This document shows positions 29,606 through 37,486 of a DNA stretch of 64,000 nucleotides, one piece after another. The notes under the pieces were generated by a model. That model saw only the letters and a list, made by a program, of their open reading frames with translations, made no database searches and was not told the DNA's origin. The DNA lies in assembly GCF_000376265.1 (NCBI RefSeq), contig NZ_AQWU01000074.1:57011-121010 (forward strand). The letters run 5' to 3'. The position numbers and the translations under genes are program-made. Each line of letters opens with the position of its first letter. Position 1 is the stretch's first letter. This stretch comes from Thermus igniterrae ATCC 700962. GTDB taxonomy: Bacteria > Deinococcota > Deinococci > Deinococcales > Thermaceae.

Positions 29606-30189
29606 AGCGGATTGCACGTAAGGAAGTGGTCTATCTGGCCGGGGATCGGGCGGACACCCTGTACCGCCTCGAGGAGGGCCTGGTGCGCATTGTGGAGCTT
29701 TTGCCCGACGGGCGCACCCTCACCCTGCGCCACGTGCTCCCGGGGGACTTCTTCGGGGAGGAGGCCCTGGAGGGCAAGCGCTACCGCTACGCCGCCGAGG
29801 CCCTCACCGACGGGGTGGTGCGGGGGTATGACCCCAAGGCCATGTCCCACGAGGAGCTCCACCAGGTGGCCCGCAACCTGGCGCGGCAGATGCGCCGGGT
29901 GCAGGCCTACGAGACCCACCTGCAGACCGGGGAGCTCCGGGCCCGCATCGCCCGCTACCTCCTCTTCCTGGCGGATACCCCCGCCTCCTTCCGGGACGCC
30001 CAGGGCCTCTACGTGACCGCCTCCCACGAGGAGATTGCCGACGCCACCGCCTCCACCCGGGAGTCGGTCTCCAAGATCCTCTCCGACCTCCGCCAGGAGG
30101 GCCTCATCGCCACCGCCTACCGCAAGGTCTACCTCCTGGACCTCTCGGCCCTGGAGCGGGAGGCCCAGGGCGTCTTGGAAGCCGCCTGA
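29602..30189 (+). CDS. ldrP: CRP/FNR-family activator LdrP
   Basis: The 195-residue regulator has an N-terminal beta-barrel of the cNMP-binding fold ([20 protein letters not shown]), a long dimerisation helix and a C-terminal winged helix ([20 protein letters not shown]). The gene overlaps litR by four bases. In T. thermophilus LdrP activates crtB once LitR is relieved, without a known effector. The usual cAMP-pocket residues are not conserved. Confidence 0.92.
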   Translation: MKRIARKEVVYLAGDRADTLYRLEEGLVRIVELLPDGRTLTLRHVLPGDFFGEEALEGKRYRYAAEALTDGVVRGYDPKAMSHEELHQVARNLARQMRRVQAYETHLQTGELRARIARYLLFLADTPASFRDAQGLYVTASHEEIADATASTRESVSKILSDLRQEGLIATAYRKVYLLDLSALEREAQGVLEAA

Positions 30190-31052
30190 TGCGGGTCTTC
30201 GTGGTAGGGGGCACGGGCTTCGTGGGCCAGGCCCTGGTGCGCCGCCTCCTCCAGGGGGGGCACACCCCCCTGGTTCTGGCCCGCACCCCCCGGGACCTGC
30301 CCGCGGGGGCCGTTTTCGTGGAGGGGGACATCACCCGGGAGGTGCCGGACCTTGCTGGGGTGGAGGCCGCCATCTACCTGGCGGGCATCATCCGCGAACG
30401 GGGCCAGACCTTCCGGGCGGTGCACGTGGAGGGGGTGAAAAACCTCCTCCAGGGCATGCGCCGAGCCGGGGTGGAGCGCCTCCTCCACATGTCCGCCCTG
30501 GGGGTGGGGAAGGGCACGGGAAGCCGCTACCACGAGACCAAGGCGGAGGGGGAGGCCCTGGTGCGGGAAAGCGGCCTGGCCTGGACCATCTTCCGCCCCA
30601 GCCTCATCTTCGGCCCGGGGGATGAGTTCTTTGGCCAGGTCCTCAAGGGGCTGGTCTGCGCCCCCCTGCCCTTTGTCCCCCTCATCGGGGACGGGAGCTT
30701 TCCCTTCCGCCCGGTCTATGTGGGGGACGTGGCCGAGGCCTTTGCCGGCGCCCTGGAGCGGGGTCTTCGGGGCACCTTTGACCTGGTGGGGCCCAAGGAG
30801 TACACCTTCCGCCAGCTCCTGGAGGTGGTCATGGCGGTCCTGGGCCGAAGGAAGCCCTTCCTGCCCCTGCCCCTTTGGCTCATGGACCGCCTGGTGCCCC
30901 TCCTTTCCCCCCTGCCCTTTGCCCCCATCACCCTGGACCAGTACCGCATGCTCAAGGCCGGGAACACCGCCCCCTTCCCCGAGGCCTTAAAGGACCTCCT
31001 CCCGGCCCCCAGGGCCCTGGAGGAGGTCCTGCCCGGCTACCTCAGGTGCTAG
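30189..31052 (+). CDS. NAD(P)-binding epimerase-like protein, NDUFA9-like
   Basis: The 287-residue atypical SDR has the nucleotide motif VGGTGFVGQALVRRLL at its start and the HMSALGVGKGTGSRYHETKAEGE segment in place of the YxxxK site. Its closest relatives are NDUFA9-like or NmrA-like proteins whose substrates are unknown. Its ATG overlaps the ldrP stop by one base, making it the third gene of the litR transcript. It might modify carotenoids or quinones, or have a redox-scaffold role. Confidence 0.85.
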   Translation: MRVFVVGGTGFVGQALVRRLLQGGHTPLVLARTPRDLPAGAVFVEGDITREVPDLAGVEAAIYLAGIIRERGQTFRAVHVEGVKNLLQGMRRAGVERLLHMSALGVGKGTGSRYHETKAEGEALVRESGLAWTIFRPSLIFGPGDEFFGQVLKGLVCAPLPFVPLIGDGSFPFRPVYVGDVAEAFAGALERGLRGTFDLVGPKEYTFRQLLEVVMAVLGRRKPFLPLPLWLMDRLVPLLSPLPFAPITLDQYRMLKAGNTAPFPEALKDLLPAPRALEEVLPGYLRC

Positions 31053-32247
31053 GGGCGTGCCTCTGCCCTGCCCCCTCGTTCTCCAGCCGGCAGGCGGGGC
31101 GGAGGCGCACCCCCAGGGCCGTGCCCAGGAGGGCGAAGACCCCCCAGAGGGGCCCGTGAAGGCTGAAGGAGGCGGTGCCCCCCAGGTAGGCCCCGATGTT
31201 GCACCCCCCCGAAAGCCGGGCCCCGTAGCCCATGAGCACCCCGCCCAGGAAGACCCCCAGGTGGGTGGTCCAGGGGATCTGCCGCAGGTCCTTGAGCCGG
31301 AAGGCCCCGCCCAGGGCCGCCCCCAGGAAGGCCCCCAGGAAGAGGCCGAAGTTGGTGACGCTGGTGGCGTCCTGGAGGACGCTTTGCTGGAGGCGCTCAG
31401 CGAAGGCGGGGTTGTGGAAGAAGGCCCAGTCCAGCACGGGAACCCCCAGGGCCTGGGCCAGCTTGCCCCCCCAGAGGGCGAAGGCCGCGGTCACCCCCCA
31501 GGGCCGGCCCAGGAGGAGGAGGATGGCCAGGCTTCCCAGGGCCAGCACCACCGCGCCCCCCGCCAGGCTCCAGGGGCCCAGGAGGGGGTGGGTGGCCTCG
31601 CACCGGAAGAGGGGCTCGAGGCTCCCCCGGCGCCGCCTTTCCACCCAGGAGACCCCCAGGTAGAGCCCTCCCAGAAGCCCGAGCCAGAGGCAAAGCCCCA
31701 GGTAGGGGGAGGGAAACCAGGTGAGGGCGCTTCCCGGGGCCACCGCGGGGAGGCCCTGCCAGAAGGGCAGGTGGTAGACCCCGAGGAGGGAGCCCACCAT
31801 GAAGCCCAAAAGGACCAGGACCCCGCGGGTGTCCCCGCTACCCGTGTGGTAGAGGGTGCCCGAGGCGCACCCGTCCCCCAGTTGCATGCCGACCCCGAAG
31901 AGGAAGGCCCCCACCGCCAGGGCCACCCCCAGGGGCACCACGAAGCCCTGGACCGCCTGGCCGAAGGCCTCCCCCTGGACCAGGAAGGGGAAGAAGAGGA
32001 GGGCGGTGAGGGCAAAGAGGAGGAAGTGGGCCCTGAGAAGGCGGCTTTCCCCGGTGAGGAGGAAGCGGCGGAAGCCGGAGGCGAAGCCGAACTTGGCGTG
32101 GAAGAGGGCTAAGCCCAGGAGGACCGCCACCCAGAAGGCCAAAACGAGCCGGGTTCCCGAAGCCAGATGGACGGCATAGGAAAGCCCCGAGGCCAGGAGG
32201 GCGAAGAGGAGGAGGGGCAGGGGTTGGGGGCGCGCTGTCCGCTCCAT
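31042..32247 (-). CDS. YeeE/YedE (TsuA-like) thiosulfate/sulfur transporter
   Basis: The 401-residue membrane protein has about ten to twelve membrane segments and the two signature cysteine loops of TsuA-type transporters: VGMQLGDGCASGTLYHTG and LSGGCNIGAYLGGT. The family imports thiosulfate or other sulfur compounds. The ATG at 32247 is preferred over the in-frame ATG at 32265, because the promoter places its -10 inside that extension. Its 3' end overlaps the epimerase-like gene by 11 bases. Confidence 0.9.
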   Translation of the reverse strand: MERTARPQPLPLLLFALLASGLSYAVHLASGTRLVLAFWVAVLLGLALFHAKFGFASGFRRFLLTGESRLLRAHFLLFALTALLFFPFLVQGEAFGQAVQGFVVPLGVALAVGAFLFGVGMQLGDGCASGTLYHTGSGDTRGVLVLLGFMVGSLLGVYHLPFWQGLPAVAPGSALTWFPSPYLGLCLWLGLLGGLYLGVSWVERRRRGSLEPLFRCEATHPLLGPWSLAGGAVVLALGSLAILLLLGRPWGVTAAFALWGGKLAQALGVPVLDWAFFHNPAFAERLQQSVLQDATSVTNFGLFLGAFLGAALGGAFRLKDLRQIPWTTHLGVFLGGVLMGYGARLSGGCNIGAYLGGTASFSLHGPLWGVFALLGTALGVRLRPACRLENEGAGQRHAPST

Positions 32248-32254
32248 GCCCCTT

Positions 32255-32282
32255 ATGGTACCCATGAGCCTATAAAAGTCAA
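32255..32282 (-). promoter_or_regulatory. Leaderless-type promoter of the thiosulfate transporter
   Basis: Minus-strand TTGACT (32282-32277), a 16-base spacer and TACCAT (32260-32255) end seven bases before the ATG at 32247. This decides the start codon. Confidence 0.6.
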
Positions 32283-32303
32283 GGGTATAAGCCGGGGTGC
32301 AAC

Positions 32304-32333
32304 AAAAGGGACCCTGGGCAAACCCAGGGTCCC
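32304..32333 (-). terminator. Intrinsic terminator of the DOMON operon
   Basis: An 11-base-pair stem (32333-32323 with 32318-32308, loop of four) is followed on the minus strand by TTTT at 32307-32304. It lies 14 bases after the stop of the DOMON gene and isolates that operon from the transporter downstream. Confidence 0.85.
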
Positions 32334-32346
32334 AGAAAGCTGCCTC

Positions 32347-32901
32347 CTAGAAGGTGAAGTCCTCCAGGTACCAGCGCTCGGTCTTCTTATGCTCCTCCTT
32401 GGGGTCCATTTTCTCCGCGTGGGCCAGCATCACAATCAGCTTGCGCCCGGGGGTGATGTCCACGTCCGTGGGCTCGCCGGTCTTGAGCTTCCGGGAAAAC
32501 TCCACCGTCCACTTTTCCCCCTCATAGGTGGCGGCGGCGGAGAGGAGGGAGTTCTTGCCCCCTTCCTTGTCGTCCGTCACCGGGGCCCCGGTGCGCTTGG
32601 TCTGGTACATGTCCAGGGCCACCAGCTTGCCCCCTTCCATGTAGAAGAGGTACTGGTCGCCGCCCTTCTTTTTGTCGGTCTTCTCCGCCAGGAAGCCGAT
32701 ACCAATCCAACCCTTGCTCTCCCCCTCCAGGGCCAGGTAGAGGGTGTCCCCCACCACGCTCCAGTAGAGGGTGAAGCCGCTCTTCTCGTGCTTGAAGCTT
32801 TTGGCGTACTCCCCCGAGGCGATCTTGCCGTCCACCTTGGGGGCCTGGGCCAAGGCTGTACCTAGAACCAGAAGCAAAAACCAGAGCATCCCTTTCCGCA
32901 T
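32347..32901 (-). CDS. Secreted DOMON-domain protein
   Basis: The 184-residue precursor has a signal peptide ending ALAQA. The mature part is a single beta-sandwich DOMON-like domain (VDGKIASGEYAKSF, then the core EGESKGWIGIGFLAEK). DOMON domains bind haem b or sugars; methionine and histidine ligands (ALDMYQ, LAHAEKMD) are available but not proven. It follows two paralogous four-helix membrane proteins within 11 bases and ends at a strong terminator, so the three genes form a unit, perhaps for electron transfer across the membrane. Confidence 0.8.
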   Translation of the reverse strand: MRKGMLWFLLLVLGTALAQAPKVDGKIASGEYAKSFKHEKSGFTLYWSVVGDTLYLALEGESKGWIGIGFLAEKTDKKKGGDQYLFYMEGGKLVALDMYQTKRTGAPVTDDKEGGKNSLLSAAATYEGEKWTVEFSRKLKTGEPTDVDITPGRKLIVMLAHAEKMDPKEEHKKTERWYLEDFTF

Positions 32902-32912
32902 GGCCTACCTCC

Positions 32913-33356
32913 CTAGTCCCGTATGGTGATCCCCACGACAAAGGCCACGGCCCCCACATGGGTGTGGGCCAAGGCCGCCAGCACCGGCCGGCTTCCCTCA
33001 AAGGCCTCGAGGAAGCCCTTCAGGCTCCACAGGCTTACCTCCGCGTCCTGGGCGTTCCAGAGGAGGTGGAAATAGGCCCCGGCCACCCCGGTCACCACGC
33101 TCACCAGCATCCAGAGGAGGAAGGGGTAGCGCACCCACTTGCCCCGGTGGAAGAACATCAGCAGGGTGAGGGGGAAGCCCACCAGGGAGACGTAGAAGGG
33201 CAGGCGGCTCTGCCAGGCTTCCGTCCAGTGGTCCAGCACCCAGTGCTCCATACCGTAGAAGGCGAAGCCCACCATGGCGATCAGGAGAAAGGTGGCCCGC
33301 AGGAACTCAAGAAGCCGTTCCTCCTCGGTCTTGGCCTTGATCAGGGCCTCAATCAT
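32913..33356 (-). CDS. Small four-helix membrane protein, paralogue B of a tandem pair
   Basis: The 147-residue protein has four predicted membrane helices. It shares DHWTExWQSxxPF, TGVxGAYFHLLWN and GSRPVLAALAxTHxG with the preceding gene product. The conserved histidines (His43, His97 and the TH of the last helix), plus its own His38, could bind haem or metal. I do not recognise the family. It lies between its paralogue and the DOMON gene, ten bases from each. Confidence 0.75.
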   Translation of the reverse strand: MIEALIKAKTEEERLLEFLRATFLLIAMVGFAFYGMEHWVLDHWTEAWQSRLPFYVSLVGFPLTLLMFFHRGKWVRYPFLLWMLVSVVTGVAGAYFHLLWNAQDAEVSLWSLKGFLEAFEGSRPVLAALAHTHVGAVAFVVGITIRD

Positions 33357-33366
33357 GCCGCACCTC

Positions 33367-33804
33367 CTACCTGGCCCGGTAGATGGCGAGAAGCCCCGTC
33401 ACCCCCATGTGGGTGAAGGCCAGGGCCGCCAGCACCGGTCGGCTTCCCGCCATGGCCTCCATGGCCGCCTCAAACTCCCAGGCCACCTCCCCCTCAAAGT
33501 TCCAGAGGAGGTGGAAGTAGGCCCCCAGGACCCCGGTGAGCACGGAGGCCCACATGGTGAGGATGAAGGCCCAGCGCACCCAGGGGGTCTTCCGGTCAAA
33601 GAGGACCCAGAGGGTGAAGAGGAAGCCGGGAACGGCTACCAGGAAGGGGATCTTGCTCTGCCAGCTCTCCGTCCAGTGGTCCAGAAGGAGAAGCTCCACC
33701 GGGTACATCACCCAGCCCACCAGGCAGAGGAGGAGCATGACCAGCCGGATGAACTCCAGGGCCCACTGGCTCGGGTTTTGTGCGCTTCTAAAGGCGGGTA
33801 TCAC
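33367..33804 (-). CDS. Small four-helix membrane protein, paralogue A of a tandem pair
   Basis: The 145-residue protein has four membrane helices and the shared histidines His43 (DHWTE), His98 (AYFHLLWN) and His132 (FTHMG). The GTG start at 33804 is chosen because GGAGG lies nine bases before it. It is the first gene of the paralogue, paralogue, DOMON operon. A TATGGT box further upstream may be the -10. Function is unknown; a membrane haem or quinone module is the working idea. Confidence 0.75.
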   Translation of the reverse strand: MIPAFRSAQNPSQWALEFIRLVMLLLCLVGWVMYPVELLLLDHWTESWQSKIPFLVAVPGFLFTLWVLFDRKTPWVRWAFILTMWASVLTGVLGAYFHLLWNFEGEVAWEFEAAMEAMAGSRPVLAALAFTHMGVTGLLAIYRAR

Positions 33805-33909
33805 CTCTCACCTCCTTACCCCTGCTTGCACCATAACACAGGTATCCGGGAGGTTTGTCCCAGGATAGATGCCCTAGGGCCTGCACAGAAGCCGAAAGAG
33901 CCCTCTTCG

Positions 33910-34794
33910 TCAGGTGGGGTTCTTGGCCAGGGAGAAGGGTATGCCCTGCTCCTTGCCCTTGGCCTCCACCATGATGTCCGCGGGGCCGGGCAGGGCCAGG
34001 AGGAGCCTTTCCCAGTCCTCCGGGGCTACCCGGAAGGCGTGGGCCCCCGGGCGCTTGCCGGGGGCCTGGCTGGCCAGGTGCACCTTGGGCCGGCCGGACC
34101 AGGTGGCCAAGGCCAGGCGGAGGGCCTCCTCCAGGGAGAGCCTCCCCGGGTTCAGGGCGTGGTGCAGGGTGTCCACCACCACCCGGGCCCCCAGGGCCTC
34201 GGCCGCCTTAAGGGCCTCCTCCACCCCCCAAAGCCGCTCGTCGTTCTCCAGGGCCAGGTAGCGGAGCACCTCCCCTTCTCCCCGCAGGTTTTCCACGAAG
34301 CGGCGGAGGGTGCTCTCCCGGTCCCCGTACACCCCTCCCAGATGGAGGACCAGGACGCCGTCTTCGGCGCCCAGAAGGGAGAGGGCCCGGGCGGAGTAGC
34401 GGAGTTCCGCCAGGGAGCGCTCCACCACCTTGGGGTCAGGGCTTCCCGGGTTCACGTACTGCCCGGGGTGGAAGGAAAGGCGCTGGCCCAGAGCCCTCGC
34501 CAGGGCCCCCAGGCGGGACAATTCCTCCCCGTGGGCCTTCTCCCAGTCGTAGGGGAAGAGGGGGTGGGAGGCGAAGGGGATGAGGTGTTGCCCGATGCGG
34601 AAGAGGCCAAAGCCGTGTTCCGGGTTCCAGCGGAGGATCCTCTCCAGGTCCAGGAGGTTTTGCCCCACCTTTTCCTGGACCCGCTCCTCCCTGAGGGAGG
34701 CCAGGCGGAGGGTGTGGTTGGTGCTGGCCTTCAGGGTGAGGTTCTCGCAGGGGTAGCCCAGGCGGAGGGGTGGGGTAGGGGCCTTAGCGGACAT
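33910..34794 (-). CDS. uvsE: UV damage endonuclease UvsE
   Basis: The 294-residue TIM-barrel endonuclease is closely similar to structurally known T. thermophilus [15 protein letters not shown] near the start, then [53 protein letters not shown] and [10 protein letters not shown], which supply the metal ligands. It nicks 5' to UV photoproducts, giving a light-independent route next to photolyase. Its N-terminus carries about nine extra residues, and its ATG overlaps the upstream YceI-like gene by 11 bases. Confidence 0.95.
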   Translation of the reverse strand: MSAKAPTPPLRLGYPCENLTLKASTNHTLRLASLREERVQEKVGQNLLDLERILRWNPEHGFGLFRIGQHLIPFASHPLFPYDWEKAHGEELSRLGALARALGQRLSFHPGQYVNPGSPDPKVVERSLAELRYSARALSLLGAEDGVLVLHLGGVYGDRESTLRRFVENLRGEGEVLRYLALENDERLWGVEEALKAAEALGARVVVDTLHHALNPGRLSLEEALRLALATWSGRPKVHLASQAPGKRPGAHAFRVAPEDWERLLLALPGPADIMVEAKGKEQGIPFSLAKNPT

Positions 34795-35305
34795 TCTGGC
34801 GGCGCACCTGGGCTTCCAGATAGACCTCCGCCTCGTCCCGCACCTCCAGGAAGAGGAAGCGGGGCCTTTCCAGTCCCCACTCGGAGAAGCGGGTGCGGAA
34901 GTTACCCCGGAAGCGGTAGCCCCCAGGGACCTCCAGGAGCTCGCCCTCTATGCGCACAGCCCGCCTCCTGCCCGCAAGCTCCAGCTCGCCTTCCACCACG
35001 AACCGGGTACCCTCGAGGCGGGCCACCCGGGGGTAGAGGCAGGCCCTGGGGAAGTCCTTGACCCTCAGGATCTCCCGGGCCTTCTTGTCCCGCTCGGCGT
35101 TGCCGGAGTCCCAGGCCTCCTGCTCCAGGCACACCCTGCCGGAGGCCTCTTCCCCCTGCCAGACCACCTCCCCCCGGGCCGTGGGGTTGCGCCCCTCCCA
35201 ACTCCCCAGGGGGTAGTACCCTCGGTAGCGGGCCTCCCCCTCCACGGCCAGGGGGGCCTGGGCCAGGGCCAGAAGGGGCAGGAGGAAGGGCAGAAGCCGC
35301 CTCAT
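34784..35305 (-). CDS. Secreted YceI-like protein
   Basis: The 173-residue protein has a signal peptide ([17 protein letters not shown]). The mature part has the YceI-type lipocalin-like barrel pattern: [20 protein letters not shown], then [20 protein letters not shown]. Related Thermus proteins bind polyisoprenoids such as quinones in the periplasm. It sits between a flavin-reductase-like gene and uvsE with overlapping ends. Confidence 0.8.
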   Translation of the reverse strand: MRRLLPFLLPLLALAQAPLAVEGEARYRGYYPLGSWEGRNPTARGEVVWQGEEASGRVCLEQEAWDSGNAERDKKAREILRVKDFPRACLYPRVARLEGTRFVVEGELELAGRRRAVRIEGELLEVPGGYRFRGNFRTRFSEWGLERPRFLFLEVRDEAEVYLEAQVRRQNVR

Positions 35306-35826
35306 GGCCGGAACCTCCAGCGCTCGCCCAGTGTGGCGAAGTCGCGGAAGCCCAGGAACAGGATGGGCCGCTCCTTGGCCTCGCGGCTACCTTCCACGTG
35401 GACCACGTCCCCGAGAAAGGGGGCGTGGTCCCCGTCCGTGGGCCATTCCGTCACCTTGAGCTCGTACACCGCCAGGGCCTTCTCGGGCACCCAGGTGTGG
35501 GCCAGCCTCCGGGCGGGCCGCAGGGCCACCCCAAGCCGCTTCCCCTTGTCCACCCGGCGCCCCGAAAGGTACCCCGCCCGCACCACCCACTCCCGCTCCT
35601 CCCAGGGCAGGAAGGAGAGGGCCCCTTCCCCCAGGGTGCGCAGAAGCCCCAGGGTGTGGTTCTCCCGGTCCATGGCCAGGAGGAAGCGGAAGGGGTTTTT
35701 GGAGACCGGGGTCCACCAGGCCAGGGGCATGAAGTTTTCCCCGGCGGAAAGGAGGGCCAGGCGCATGGGATAGAAGAAGGCCTTGTAGGGGTGGTTTTGC
35801 TTTTGCTCCCTCTGGGTGTCCGTCAT
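35302..35826 (-). CDS. Flavin reductase-like FMN-binding split-barrel protein
   Basis: The 174-residue protein has the split-barrel pattern of the flavin reductase / DIM6 family: MRLALLSAGENFMPLAWWTPVSKNP, MDRENHTLGLLRTLGEGALSFLP, then AYELK-like and DVVHVEGSRE segments. It probably binds FMN and reduces flavin or is an FMN oxidoreductase; the partner is unknown. It overlaps the YceI-like gene by four bases. Confidence 0.82.
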   Translation of the reverse strand: MTDTQREQKQNHPYKAFFYPMRLALLSAGENFMPLAWWTPVSKNPFRFLLAMDRENHTLGLLRTLGEGALSFLPWEEREWVVRAGYLSGRRVDKGKRLGVALRPARRLAHTWVPEKALAVYELKVTEWPTDGDHAPFLGDVVHVEGSREAKERPILFLGFRDFATLGERWRFRP

Positions 35827-35838
35827 GGCCTCCTGCCC

Positions 35839-36462
35839 TCAGAGCTCCAGGGTTTCCGGGGGCGGTTCCCGGAGCACCCCTTCCAGCACCCGCTTTGCCG
35901 CCTCCATGGGGGCCAAAGCCCCCTTAGGAGGCCCGCCCAGGGGGGCCCAAAGCCCCGTGGCCACCGCCGGTAGCCGCACCACCACCAGGTGGACGCCTTC
36001 CCGCCTCAGCTCCTTCCGGGCGGTCTCCAGGTAGGCCTCCAGAGCGGCCTTGGCCGCGGCATAGGCGGCGAAGCCCGGCACCCGCACGTAGGCGGGATAG
36101 GCGCCGAAGAAGACCGCCCGGGCCCCCGGGCGGAACCGGACGTGCTTCAAGACCAGGGCGGCGGTGAGGAGGTGGGAGAGGAGCATGCCCTCCAGGAGGT
36201 CCCGCCCCAGTTCCCGCACCGGGGCCCTGCCGGCCCGGCCCACCGCGTGGAGGAGGAGGTCCACCCCGTCCACCTCCTCCATGAGGGCCTGGACCTCCAG
36301 CTCGTCCTCCAGCTGGACGGGGAGGGGCTTACCCCCCACCTCCTCGGCCAGGGCCCAAAGGGCCCCTTGGGAGCGGGCCGCAAGGAAGAGCTCGTGCCCC
36401 TTTAGGCTCCGGGCTAGGGCGCTACCCAAGCCTCCCGTGGCCCCCAGGATCAGGACCCGCAT
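35839..36462 (-). CDS. Short-chain dehydrogenase
   Basis: The 207-residue SDR has LGATGGLGSALARSL at the nucleotide site and an active-site YAAAKAALEAY. It is shorter than classical SDRs (about 245), ending soon after the catalytic region. ATG 36462 is chosen over GTG 36468, since TAGCCT (36469-36474) lies six bases before it. It lies just downstream of the rhodopsin terminator and is probably transcribed separately. The substrate is unknown. Confidence 0.85.
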   Translation of the reverse strand: MRVLILGATGGLGSALARSLKGHELFLAARSQGALWALAEEVGGKPLPVQLEDELEVQALMEEVDGVDLLLHAVGRAGRAPVRELGRDLLEGMLLSHLLTAALVLKHVRFRPGARAVFFGAYPAYVRVPGFAAYAAAKAALEAYLETARKELRREGVHLVVVRLPAVATGLWAPLGGPPKGALAPMEAAKRVLEGVLREPPPETLEL

Positions 36463-36509
36463 GGCCACAGGCTATTCCCCCTTTCACCAGGCCTTTGTGG
36501 TCCACAACG

Positions 36510-36530
36510 AAAAAGGGGGGTATACCCCCC
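36510..36530 (-). terminator. Intrinsic terminator of the rhodopsin gene
   Basis: On the minus strand GGGGGGTATACCCCCC (36530-36515) is followed by TTTTT. It lies 19 bases after the rhodopsin stop and makes the rhodopsin gene monocistronic. Confidence 0.8.
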
Positions 36531-36549
36531 AGGCGGGCAGCCCTCGGCT

Positions 36550-37332
36550 TCAGGCGGCCTTGGCCTCCACGCCGAAACCCTCCTCGAGGCTCTTAGCCCG
36601 GGCAATGGCGAAGACCAGGAGGCCGTAGATGGGCTTGGCGATGAGGTCGGCCAGGCTGTACCCCACCTGGATGGCCACCTCCTGGGCCGCGCCCCCAGGA
36701 AGCCAGGTGCCCAGGGCATAGGCGATGGGGTAGAACCCCCAGGACATCAGGAGGACCAGACGGGTGGCGTTAAGGAGCTCCAGCACCCGCGCCCCATACT
36801 TGCCTTCCCGTATGGCCTGGCCCAGCTCCACCCAGAGCACGTAGAGGATGTAGGCGAAGGGAATGGTGGAGAGGACTCCCCAAAGGGTGCGGGGCCCGGG
36901 CTCCGTGTTGACCTCCCCCACGTACCCCAGGCCCAGCATCAGAAGGGAGGCCACGACCAGCTTAAGGCTCAGGTTCCAGGTCCGGGCCGTGCTGAGGCCT
37001 AGGACCAGGATGAGCTCCAGGAGGAGGAGGGGCACGGTGAGGATCCAGTCGGCGTAGCGGTAGAAGTCGTTGAAGGGCTTCCCCGTGGGGACGTAGGAGC
37101 CCTCCTGTAGCTGGTAGGCCCCCACCCAGCTCTCAAAGATGCGCAGGTAGTGGTACCCGGCGATGAAGACGATGAGGGCGGAGAGGTAGAGGGCGATGTG
37201 GTACCGAGGGGCCACATAGCTTCGCGCCAGGAGGAAGAAGACGAAGGCGGCCAGCATCCCGGCGATGGTCAGGGAGAGCATGTTGAAGACCAACCAGTAC
37301 TCTCCAAAGCTCAGAACCGGCATTTCCCGCAT
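36550..37332 (-). CDS. Xanthorhodopsin-like proton-pumping rhodopsin
   Basis: The 260-residue seven-helix protein has the residue set of T. thermophilus JL-18 rhodopsin: retinal Schiff-base lysine Lys233 (DLIAK, with Asp229), counterion Asp95, Thr99, donor Glu106 (DTE motif in RYADWILTVPLLLLE) and His61, which pairs with Asp95 in proteo- and xanthorhodopsins. Leu at the proteorhodopsin-105 position predicts green absorption. Gly152 replaces the bulky residue (Trp138 in bacteriorhodopsin), leaving the opening used by antenna carotenoids. It should pump protons outward. GGGAGGTTAGCC precedes the ATG. Confidence 0.96.
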   Translation of the reverse strand: MREMPVLSFGEYWLVFNMLSLTIAGMLAAFVFFLLARSYVAPRYHIALYLSALIVFIAGYHYLRIFESWVGAYQLQEGSYVPTGKPFNDFYRYADWILTVPLLLLELILVLGLSTARTWNLSLKLVVASLLMLGLGYVGEVNTEPGPRTLWGVLSTIPFAYILYVLWVELGQAIREGKYGARVLELLNATRLVLLMSWGFYPIAYALGTWLPGGAAQEVAIQVGYSLADLIAKPIYGLLVFAIARAKSLEEGFGVEAKAA

Positions 37333-37413
37333 GGCTAACCTCCCTCAGAGGCTGCCCACCTGGGGCTTTACCCGCTTCCCATTTAGAGCCTTGGGGGGGA
37401 TGGCCACCTTTGT

Positions 37414-37454
37414 CTACACAACACTTGTACAACTTGTGTACACCACGCCACACT
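37414..37454 (+). promoter_or_regulatory. CarH/LitR-type operator and promoter between rhodopsin and blh
   Basis: Three contiguous 11-bp direct repeats start at 37414, 37425 and 37436. Each has T at position 2 and ACA at positions 5-7, exactly as at litR. The middle repeat contains TGTACA in the -35 place; 17 bases on is CACACT (37449-37454) as a possible -10 for blh. The rhodopsin promoter on the other strand is not clear, but it would lie within or beside the same repeats. Confidence 0.75.
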
Positions 37455-37486
37455 CTGCCCCGGACCTCCAGGACCAACCTGAGGGC

